Made by a program: the position numbers and the translations under genes | NCBI GenBank assembly: GCA_030596605.1 | Contig: JAUVJI010000003.1 | Span: 1 to 64,000 of the forward strand | Direction: 5' to 3' | DNA: 64,000 nucleotides | Source: Bacteroidales bacterium | Lineage (GTDB): Bacteria > Bacteroidota > Bacteroidia > Bacteroidales > JAADJA01 | In this document: piece after piece, positions 40,417 through 48,957 of the stretch | Position numbering within the stretch: the stretch's first letter is position 1 | How the letters are laid out: every line of letters begins with the position of its first letter | Notes under the pieces: generated by a model | What the model was told of the DNA's origin: nothing | The model's input: the letters and a program-made list of their open reading frames with translations, nothing else | The model's database searches: none

Positions 40417-42525
40417 ATGAAAACTTTTGATATTCTTGATACACCTATTGAATACCTCAAAGGGGTTGGGCCTAAACGGGCAGAGGTGCTGAAAAAAGAA
40501 TTAAATGTTTTCACCTTCAACCATCTTCTGAATTATTTCCCTTTCCGCTATGTCGACAGAAGTAAATTCTATAAAATCAATGATATCCAAAGTGATGTTG
40601 CTTATATTCAGATTACCGGTAAAATAATTTCCATTCAAAAATTGGGAAAGCCAAGATCGGAACGCCTTGTTGCCCTATTCCAGGATGACACAGGAACGAT
40701 AGAGCTGGTTTGGTTTAAAGGTGTAAAATGGATGATCAACAAGCTTACCGCAAACCAAGAGTATGTTGTTTTTGGAAAACCGGCCTGGTTTAATGGAAAA
40801 TATAATATTCCTCATCCGGAGATCGAAGCTGTTTCAGAGCAGAAAATAAACCTTGGAGAAAAGTTGCAGCCATTTTATCCTTCTACTGAAAAATTGAAAT
40901 CCAGAGGGCTGGACAGCAAAGGAATCAGTAAGTTAACCAGAACGTTAATAGCTCAGGTTAAAGATGCTATAAAAGAAACGCTATCGGATCAAATCCTGAA
41001 CAAACTAAAATTGACCCCAAGAGATGAAGCTTTGTTGAATATTCACTATCCGAAAGACCAAAAAATATTAGACAAAGTAAGGGCCCGGTTAATATTTGAG
41101 GAATTGTTCTTTATTCAATTGAATTTGCTTAAGCTAAAACTCCTTCGAATAGAAAAAATCAGAGGGCATAAATTTCCAGTCGTTGGTGATTATTTGAATA
41201 ATTTTTTCCACCACAAACTTCCTTTTGAATTGACCAATGCACAAAAAAAGGTGGTAAAAGAAATTCGCACAGATATTGGTTCCGGAAAACAAATGAACCG
41301 GTTGTTGCAGGGTGATGTTGGAAGCGGTAAAACACTTGTGGCTTTGATGTCGATGCTGATTGCGCTGGATAATAATTTTCAGGCGTGTTTAATGGCGCCA
41401 ACAGAAATTCTTGCCAAACAACATTTTGAGTCAGTTACGAAAATGTTATCCGGACTTGGGATTAATACCAGATTGCTGACAGGCTCAACCAAAGCAAAAG
41501 AAAGAAAAGAAATACATGCTGAGTTGAAAGATGGAAGCCTGCAAATTCTCATCGGCACACATGCACTAATTGAAGATACAGTTGTATTTAATAATCTTGG
41601 GTTGGTAGTAATTGATGAGCAGCATCGGTTCGGTGTTGCCCAAAGAGCACGGTTATGGAAGAAGAATATTATTCCTCCCCATATTTTGGTAATGACCGCA
41701 ACACCTATCCCCCGAACATTGGCCATGACTTTGTATGGTGATTTGGATGTATCTGTTATTGATGAATTACCACCTGGCAGAAAGCAGATCAAAACAGCAC
41801 AATATTTCGACAAAGACCGCTTAAAGGTATTTGGTTTCCTTAAAAAGCAAATTAAACACGGCAAGCAGGTTTATATCGTTTATCCGCTAATCCAGGAATC
41901 GGAAAAGCTGGATTTAAAAGACCTGATGGATGGATATGAAAGCATTACACGAGCCTTTCCTTTGCCGGAATATGCCGTGAGCATGGTACATGGGAAAATG
42001 ACCACAAAAGACAAGGATTATGAAATGGGCCGTTTTATAAAAGGAGAAACACAGATCATGGTGGCTACAACCGTTATCGAGGTGGGAGTTGACATTCCAA
42101 ATGCATCTGTAATGGTTATTGAAAATGCCGAACGCTTTGGTTTATCTCAATTGCACCAGTTAAGAGGCCGGGTTGGCCGGGGCGCTGATCAATCATTTTG
42201 TATTTTGATGGCAAAAGACAAACTAACCAACGAAGGGAGAAAACGAATACATACGATGGTCAAAACCACTGACGGATTTGAAATTGCTGAAGTAGATTTA
42301 AAACTTCGGGGACCCGGCGATTTGCAAGGAACACAACAAAGCGGAATTCTTGATCTAAAAATTGCCGATATCATCAAAGATGAAAAAATACTAAAATACG
42401 GAAGAAACCTGGCCATTGAAATCCTGAATGAAGATCCTCACCTGGAGCTTGCGAAAAATCGGACTGTTGCCCAACACTTGAGATATCTGTCTAAAAACAA
42501 ACCAAACTGGAGTTTGATTAGTTAA
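40417..42525 (+). CDS. recG: ATP-dependent DNA helicase RecG
   Basis: LLQGDVGSGKTLVALMSM, VIDEQHRFGVAQRARLW, TATPIPRTLAMTLYGDLDVSVIDELPPGRK, GRVGRGADQSFCIL. Confidence 0.97.
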   Translation: MKTFDILDTPIEYLKGVGPKRAEVLKKELNVFTFNHLLNYFPFRYVDRSKFYKINDIQSDVAYIQITGKIISIQKLGKPRSERLVALFQDDTGTIELVWFKGVKWMINKLTANQEYVVFGKPAWFNGKYNIPHPEIEAVSEQKINLGEKLQPFYPSTEKLKSRGLDSKGISKLTRTLIAQVKDAIKETLSDQILNKLKLTPRDEALLNIHYPKDQKILDKVRARLIFEELFFIQLNLLKLKLLRIEKIRGHKFPVVGDYLNNFFHHKLPFELTNAQKKVVKEIRTDIGSGKQMNRLLQGDVGSGKTLVALMSMLIALDNNFQACLMAPTEILAKQHFESVTKMLSGLGINTRLLTGSTKAKERKEIHAELKDGSLQILIGTHALIEDTVVFNNLGLVVIDEQHRFGVAQRARLWKKNIIPPHILVMTATPIPRTLAMTLYGDLDVSVIDELPPGRKQIKTAQYFDKDRLKVFGFLKKQIKHGKQVYIVYPLIQESEKLDLKDLMDGYESITRAFPLPEYAVSMVHGKMTTKDKDYEMGRFIKGETQIMVATTVIEVGVDIPNASVMVIENAERFGLSQLHQLRGRVGRGADQSFCILMAKDKLTNEGRKRIHTMVKTTDGFEIAEVDLKLRGPGDLQGTQQSGILDLKIADIIKDEKILKYGRNLAIEILNEDPHLELAKNRTVAQHLRYLSKNKPNWSLIS

Positions 42526-42536
42526 TAATTCTTATC

Positions 42537-44135
42537 TTATTTTTGTATCACAACCTTTCCACTATAAACCATTCCCTCAACTTCCAGGTTGTAAAAATAA
42601 ATCCCATTCCTCATGCCCCTCAAATCAAAAACTGTTTTTTCTTCAATTATCTGCTTCCTTAACACCTTCCTCCCAAAAACATCCATTATTCGAATTTCCC
42701 TTGTCTCCCTGACTTCAAACATCGAACCTCGAACTTCGAACTCAAAGACTACATAATCCTTTGCAGGATTTGGATAAACCTTTAATCCACTTTTTCCTAT
42801 ATTTTGATTAATTACATTCGTACTCGTATCTTCTATCTCAAACACCCAAAAATCCTTATCTCCATGAGGCGTACACTGTACATCATAAGAAGGCCCCCAA
42901 TCTGTTTGTGCGGCAATTACAAAATTGTTGTCGCTCTTTTTTACTACACCGAAATATAGCCCTTCATTACCTTCTCCTCCAATACATTGTTGGGTTAATA
43001 ATTCTCCATCACTATTTAATTTTATCATCCAAATATCATGGTCATATTCGCTTAATGAATGATTTCCTGATACATCTCCATTGTTCGATCGAGTAACACA
43101 AAAAGAAACGAACTCACCAGAAGTAAGTTGATTAATATTATCTAAAGTTTCCCAATTTGATCCTCCAAGTGCATTTTGCCATATAATATTGCCATAAAAA
43201 TCTAATTTAACTATCCATACATCACTTTCTCCATGCCAACCGGAAACATCCCCATCATTTGAACTTGTATAAGCACCAAATATATAACCGTCACCTACTT
43301 CAAGCAATGTAACAATCCCGTCATGATCACTACCACCATAGCAATGTTGCCACTCAATATTCCTATCAGCATCAAGTTTAGTTAATACTGCTTCGGCCAT
43401 ATAACTGTGTGGCTCGCAGGTGATATTACCTCCTTCGCCGAGCATGGAGTTGCTGGATGCAAGGTAACCTCCATCAGAAGTTTGCATTACCGCCTGGCCT
43501 TTATCAATCCAGTCTGTTCCAATGGTAAAGTCCCATTCCAATTCCCCTTCGCTATTTAGTTTTATCATCCAGGTGTCGGCGCCCCCATAGTTTATGCTCA
43601 CATCCCCATCGTTGGAGTATGTCCAGCCTAATGCTACAACTCCCCCGTCCAGGGTAGATGAACCTGTCCATAAAACGTCAGATTCATTTCCTCCAATAAT
43701 TTTATCCCAGATAATATTACCATCTAAATCAATTTTTAATATCCAATGATCCCATGAATCGGTGTATGGATCATAACTTACATCACCATCCGAAGAATTA
43801 GAGGCTCCAAGAATATAATAATTTCCATTATTATCAGGTATTATACGTCTAAAGTTATCTCCTTTAGTTCCCCCATAAGTTTTCTCCCATAAAATATTCC
43901 CGGTGCTATCAGTTTTTATTATCCACCCATCTGAGCCACCATTATTAAATGAAATATCCCCATCATTTGATTCTGTCCATCCAACAATTAAGTATCCACC
44001 GGTAACTTCAATAATGTCATAAGCATTGTCTTGTTCACTCCCCCCATAGCATTGTTGCCATGTAATTTCCATATTTTGACTGTAAACCGATACCTGAAAC
44101 AAAACAGTTATTAATAAACAAATTATTAATTTCAT
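42537..44135 (-). CDS. Secreted beta-propeller-like repeat protein with T9SS CTD
   Basis: Several repeats of GGSxxDxxxxIxxxxGGYxxxGxTxSNDGDVSxxxGxxDxWIIKxDxxGNIxWxxxxGG; CTD LKVYPNPAKDYVVFEF...GIYFYNLEVEGMVYSGKVVIQK. Confidence 0.85.
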   Translation of the reverse strand: MKLIICLLITVLFQVSVYSQNMEITWQQCYGGSEQDNAYDIIEVTGGYLIVGWTESNDGDISFNNGGSDGWIIKTDSTGNILWEKTYGGTKGDNFRRIIPDNNGNYYILGASNSSDGDVSYDPYTDSWDHWILKIDLDGNIIWDKIIGGNESDVLWTGSSTLDGGVVALGWTYSNDGDVSINYGGADTWMIKLNSEGELEWDFTIGTDWIDKGQAVMQTSDGGYLASSNSMLGEGGNITCEPHSYMAEAVLTKLDADRNIEWQHCYGGSDHDGIVTLLEVGDGYIFGAYTSSNDGDVSGWHGESDVWIVKLDFYGNIIWQNALGGSNWETLDNINQLTSGEFVSFCVTRSNNGDVSGNHSLSEYDHDIWMIKLNSDGELLTQQCIGGEGNEGLYFGVVKKSDNNFVIAAQTDWGPSYDVQCTPHGDKDFWVFEIEDTSTNVINQNIGKSGLKVYPNPAKDYVVFEFEVRGSMFEVRETREIRIMDVFGRKVLRKQIIEEKTVFDLRGMRNGIYFYNLEVEGMVYSGKVVIQK

Positions 44136-44150
44136 ATTTCAATATATTTA

Positions 44151-44186
44151 AAAAGCACTATGCCAAATTAATGACATAGTGCTTTT
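44151..44186 (-). terminator. Rho-independent-like hairpin downstream of S8 gene
   Basis: AAAAGCACTATG...CATAGTGCTTTT. Confidence 0.7.
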
Positions 44187-44190
44187 ATTA

Positions 44191-47100
44191 TTATTTACTA
44201 ATGACCAATTTTCCACTCTTATTAAAACCAGATATATTTAAAGTATAGAAATAAACACCGGATTTAATCTTCCTGGTATCCCAGATTTTCTGCCCTTGTT
44301 TACCGGTAATGGTAAATGCAGCAACTAACTTACCTGATACATCACTGATCTTGATCACAGCCTCTGAACCACTATTAGGTAAAATATAGTTAAATGCTGC
44401 CCAATCTTTTGCAGGGTTTGGTTCAACAGCAATTTCTATATTATACATTTTTTCAAAAGCATTTGGATTGAAACTACTACTGCTCTTATAACCTGAAGTA
44501 TCAGCATTAATACAATCACAATAATGGTATCCATAAGCAAATTCAAGTATCCCTTTTGCCTGTGTTCCTGCTGTTCCATTGCTGTTTTCAGCAATTAATA
44601 CAAGGTTATTTACCTCTATGCTGTTAAGGTCAAAAATAGTCCTTCCTTCATTTGCAAGGGTAATTTGCAAATTCAGCATTTCGGTATAATAGTTATGTTC
44701 AGTTATCTCATCATCTTTATAAGCGTACAGAGTGGGCATCATATTAACCAAAGACATAGCATTCAAAGTGTTTCCTTCCTGCATATAGGATGCTATTATT
44801 TGCTCGTCTGTACGTTTACCGCCTATATTGTCCAACCAGTTTCGCAATTCAACATAATCAGTAATTGTATCATTTAATATACTCCTTATTATGTCGTGTG
44901 CCGCCCTGGTTTTTAATTGATTGTAATGAGCCATTTGCCGGTGTAATACTGTTTTGTAAGTAGTACCTGTTGAAACCTGCCTCAATATATCAATCATATA
45001 CCCAGGTAATGGGTTCTCCTTATCTTCAAGGTATTTTATCAACTCTTCTTTTTTCAACTCATCGGGGTTGGCCGCCATTATCTCAAAGATTATGCTTTCG
45101 GGCAGTACTTCGGTTTTATCGGCTGCCGCTTTTAAAACATCCATCGAAAGGTGTGGTGACTTTCCAAGTAGTTCTGCACGCAGTTCCCAAGTGTCATCAG
45201 GCCATGCAGTTTCTACTTCTGCAATAGTTGCTTCGGTGTTACCACCGTCTTTCAGGTTATCGTATAAAGCTTTTACATTATTATAGCCTGTAAGATTTGT
45301 AACAAACTCCTGTTCGGCTTGCTGCTTTTCTTCAGGCGAAAGCACCATTCCTCTGCCGGAGCCTCCGCTTCCGCCACCTCCGTAATGCGACGTACATTCG
45401 TTTTGTATGCCTACAACTTCTTCACGGGTTATCCGGTTAACTTCATCAGGATAATACACCGTATTTGTGTTTCCCTGGGTAGGGGCATAATAGTAATAAC
45501 CTATCCAGTCATTGTAATCCCAGTTGTTAAAATTATAATTGGCATTTGCCGAAAAAGTATTGCCTGCGGGCATTTCAACAGAACCTATGGGATCCTGTAT
45601 GCCATCATCCTGATTAGGGACATCTTCAACCGTAAAATCTTCCCAATTTCCTGTATTCTCGTTGCAGTAATAGGCGAGGCCTTCCCAGGTGTGATTCCAA
45701 TACCAATTCTTCCCCACCGCATAATTACCATAGCTCAAACCATCAAAGTAGTTTTTATACACTTCGTCGGTGGCCTGGGTTTCGGCAATGTGGATGCCAA
45801 TATAATTCCCTAATGGTGCTCCTGTTGCTTTGTAAAATTTATTCTCCTCAATAGCAAAACCGGTGCAGTACTCCAGGTGTATTCCATACGAACCTTCCTC
45901 CTTACCTTCCCCTTCGCATTGTCCCGGCTCGTCAGCGTTTTCGCCTATATAAAAATCGCTGAACAGTATAGTGGCATTGTTAACCAATTTCAGTTTTACA
46001 CCATAAGTATTATCGTAAAATTCGGCATTGTCAACTGTTATAGTGTAGGTTCCTGCCGAGTTTAAGTTTATGGCTTTCGTAAAATTGGTAAATTTGTTTA
46101 GGTCTAAATATTCCTCAGGACAGGGGGATTGGTGCGACCGGCATATGGCTTCTACTTTAAAACCGGAGCCCCAGGCATTAATTCCATGTCCTGCAGGGGT
46201 TTCTGACTTATTATTAATGAAAGTACAACCCTCAATATTTACACCATTTACACCAAGCATATAAATGTTGGAATACCACCAGCCACCTGCTATGTAATCT
46301 CCATTCATTTCAAAATGGCAGTTTTTTAAGTAACTCACATTGGGGGCATAGTTTATTCTTAAAGTGCATGTTAATGGATCTTCAGTTAGATCAGGATAAA
46401 AATTCCGGTAAGTCCAGAATACAACAGATTTCCTGTTATTCGTAAAATATGCGCTTGGGTTATACCTGTCACCATTATCAGGAACCTCTATAATACCACC
46501 TGTCTGATTATAACTTTCACCGTTTCTGGCAGCTAGAAGCACTCCTATCTCTGCATTCTCAATAGTACCGCTATTCAGGATTCTTATTTTCCCCTGTTGC
46601 TGTTGCCCATCACATTTAAACTGGCTGTAATTTTTATCTCCCCAAACCTCAACACCCGGCCACAGCACATTATCATAGCCACAGCATTTCAGGTTGGTAA
46701 GCAGTCCGCCATCAATTTCCAATTCGGCACCCGGCTCAATAATCAGCACAGCTTCAGGCCCGAATTGTATTTCGGAAGTAATGATAAGTTTTGCCCCGCT
46801 GTTCACAATAACAGGGTTGATAAAACTTTTCGGCTCGCTCCATGTTGTAATGCTCACAATCTCCTCGTCAAACTCAATATACTCCCATGCCATACAAACG
46901 GCTTTGTATGTATTCAGCCTTCCATAGCCTACATATTGATTAAAACCAAAATAATCATATACATAGGGATCATTGGGATCGTTTTCGTGTACTTTATCAG
47001 CTGATTCATGCAATATATCCCTGATTTCTTCATTTGTAAGATCAGGATTAACCGAAAGCATCAGCCCTATTGTAGCCGACACCATGGCAGAGGCTGCCGA

Positions 47101-48426
47101 TGTCAAGCCCTCTGGTATCATTTCATAAGTGGCCGAATTATAAGGAGGTTCGGGATAATCGGGAATAATTCCAAGAATATTCTCCCCCGGAGCAGCAATA
47201 TCCAGACCGCTTCCATAATTTGATTTAAACATCTTATAGTCATCCATATCTGTTGTTCCAACAGCAAAAACATTGTCCCATCTGGCAGGATAACTTACAA
47301 TATCATTTCCGCCTTCTTCTTTATTACCTGCTGCGGCAACAAAGAAAATGTCATTGAAAATATAGGCCTCATCAATCATTAATTTCAGATCAGTTGAATT
47401 GAATGTTTCAAAAGCCATTTGAATAACACTCACCTCTTTTGTATAACCGTCATGTAATATACAATATTGAATTGCACGTTCAAGACTTTCGGTTGTTATA
47501 CCGAAATTTTCAAAAACACTCGCTCCGGTGTATAGCAATGATACCCCTTTGTTTCCCCATCCGCCGGCAATACCGGCAATGTCGGTTCCGTTGTTGGTTT
47601 TGGCGCCTATTATTCCTGCTATAAATGTACCGTGTTTCCACAGCTTATCCGCAAAATCACCATAATAAGGTTCAGGATAATAAGTATAAAGTGCATCACG
47701 ATCATATTCCCTTGTATCGTTGTTTAATGGTTCTGGACAATTTACTACCTTTACTGCAAATCCTTTCCAATCATCAACATAAATATAATCTGGATCTGGA
47801 TTTGGATCATCATCATCTTTTTCACCGCTACATGGATCAAATTGGTCTGTCCAATCATTTTCTGCTTCATTTAAATAATTATTTTCATATCCGTCGTTCC
47901 CAGGCCCAAGATCACCGTGTTCCCAGTCAAAACCGCTGTCAACGATTCCTATTATTACATCTTCGTTCCCGGTTGTGATATTCCATGCTTGTGTAGCTTT
48001 TATGGTATCTAAGTACCATTGCTGGTAAAATTCAACATCATTGGGAGTAATGGGATCGCAGGTTAACTTAACTTCATAATTTAATTCAAGTACCTCGATA
48101 TTCGGTTCGTTCTCCAGGTTTGTGCACATGGCAATAAAACCAAGCCCTGATATGTAATTATACGAAATAAACCCGGTAATAAACTCATGTTTTCGAACAA
48201 GGCTATGCGTATTTTCGATTGAAGTGATAACACTACTTTCGGTTCCTTCAACATATTTGATTATAAATGTAGAGGTATCAATCCTGAAAGTGTCGCTTAG
48301 ATATATTTTAAAATATATCCCGTTATCATAATGGATTTCGTGGTTGCCGATGTTGTAAACTGCACCGGAAACATGAACAATTAGAACAAATGCTATAAAT
48401 GAAACTATAAGTTTTTTCATATTCAA
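44191..48426 (-). CDS. Secreted S8 subtilase with beta-helix, DGGxTE helical module and T9SS CTD (1411 aa)
   Basis: VIIGIVDSGFDWEHGDLG (Asp), WKHGTFIAGIIGAKTNNGTDIAGIAG (His), GLTSAASAMVSATIGLMLSVNPDLTNEEIRDIL (Ser); C-terminus VEPNPAKDWAAFNYIL...GVYFYTLNISGFNKSGKLVISK. Confidence 0.9.
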   Translation of the reverse strand: MNMKKLIVSFIAFVLIVHVSGAVYNIGNHEIHYDNGIYFKIYLSDTFRIDTSTFIIKYVEGTESSVITSIENTHSLVRKHEFITGFISYNYISGLGFIAMCTNLENEPNIEVLELNYEVKLTCDPITPNDVEFYQQWYLDTIKATQAWNITTGNEDVIIGIVDSGFDWEHGDLGPGNDGYENNYLNEAENDWTDQFDPCSGEKDDDDPNPDPDYIYVDDWKGFAVKVVNCPEPLNNDTREYDRDALYTYYPEPYYGDFADKLWKHGTFIAGIIGAKTNNGTDIAGIAGGWGNKGVSLLYTGASVFENFGITTESLERAIQYCILHDGYTKEVSVIQMAFETFNSTDLKLMIDEAYIFNDIFFVAAAGNKEEGGNDIVSYPARWDNVFAVGTTDMDDYKMFKSNYGSGLDIAAPGENILGIIPDYPEPPYNSATYEMIPEGLTSAASAMVSATIGLMLSVNPDLTNEEIRDILHESADKVHENDPNDPYVYDYFGFNQYVGYGRLNTYKAVCMAWEYIEFDEEIVSITTWSEPKSFINPVIVNSGAKLIITSEIQFGPEAVLIIEPGAELEIDGGLLTNLKCCGYDNVLWPGVEVWGDKNYSQFKCDGQQQQGKIRILNSGTIENAEIGVLLAARNGESYNQTGGIIEVPDNGDRYNPSAYFTNNRKSVVFWTYRNFYPDLTEDPLTCTLRINYAPNVSYLKNCHFEMNGDYIAGGWWYSNIYMLGVNGVNIEGCTFINNKSETPAGHGINAWGSGFKVEAICRSHQSPCPEEYLDLNKFTNFTKAINLNSAGTYTITVDNAEFYDNTYGVKLKLVNNATILFSDFYIGENADEPGQCEGEGKEEGSYGIHLEYCTGFAIEENKFYKATGAPLGNYIGIHIAETQATDEVYKNYFDGLSYGNYAVGKNWYWNHTWEGLAYYCNENTGNWEDFTVEDVPNQDDGIQDPIGSVEMPAGNTFSANANYNFNNWDYNDWIGYYYYAPTQGNTNTVYYPDEVNRITREEVVGIQNECTSHYGGGGSGGSGRGMVLSPEEKQQAEQEFVTNLTGYNNVKALYDNLKDGGNTEATIAEVETAWPDDTWELRAELLGKSPHLSMDVLKAAADKTEVLPESIIFEIMAANPDELKKEELIKYLEDKENPLPGYMIDILRQVSTGTTYKTVLHRQMAHYNQLKTRAAHDIIRSILNDTITDYVELRNWLDNIGGKRTDEQIIASYMQEGNTLNAMSLVNMMPTLYAYKDDEITEHNYYTEMLNLQITLANEGRTIFDLNSIEVNNLVLIAENSNGTAGTQAKGILEFAYGYHYCDCINADTSGYKSSSSFNPNAFEKMYNIEIAVEPNPAKDWAAFNYILPNSGSEAVIKISDVSGKLVAAFTITGKQGQKIWDTRKIKSGVYFYTLNISGFNKSGKLVISK

Positions 48427-48537
48427 GAATTTTTAAAGTTAAACAATTTTTTTTTATTTTCATGGCAGGATTTCAGGAATCCACTCTAAGGTGGTAATGA
48501 AGAATTAATATAAGGTTATTTATCGTATAATTTTTTA

Positions 48538-48545
48538 TATCTTTG
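48538..48545 (+). promoter_or_regulatory. Bacteroidetes-type -7 element TATCTTTG
   Basis: Exact TAnnTTTG 8 nt upstream of the structured RNA candidate; -33 match is weak. Confidence 0.4.
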
Positions 48546-48552
48546 CTGGCAC

Positions 48553-48622
48553 ACCTCCTTTCTTGTTAAATTTTATTTCAGGTCGAAATGAATTAATATC
48601 TTTCATGAGGGGAGGTTTTTTT
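48553..48622 (+). ncRNA. Candidate small RNA / leader ending in a terminator-like stem and T tract
   Basis: ACCTCCTTTCTTG pairs with CATGAGGGGAGGT (one mismatch, two G-U), inner hairpin ATTTC-aggtc-GAAAT, followed by TTTTTTT. Confidence 0.45.
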
Positions 48623-48957
48623 ATTATCAATATAATAACACCACTTCCAATCATAAAATTCTTTGTTTGAGTTTGAGCTAATCTGTCTTCTGCTTATACT
48701 GTTTGGGCTAACTCAAATAATTAATGAAAATAAAAGTAAGAAAATTAAGGTCGTTTGTCAAGTTAATTTTTAAAAAAGTCAGAAAACGTTTTTTTTTTTT
48801 TGATTGTAAATATTTGATATAATTGATTTTAGTGTGCTATTTGGATTGATAATAAATTAAAACAGGTTCATTAAATATGTAGATATCCAAATGCTATTAT
48901 TAACCAATTATTCATCATAAAATCTTACTTTTGCAAATTCTTAAATACTGATCATCA

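Noticed and set aside
45319-45813. 164-aa plus-strand ORF inside the subtilase gene
   Set aside because: Antisense to a clearly coding region, no recognisable domain; the same holds for the other short ORFs antisense to A2M, C25, recG, leuS and groEL.
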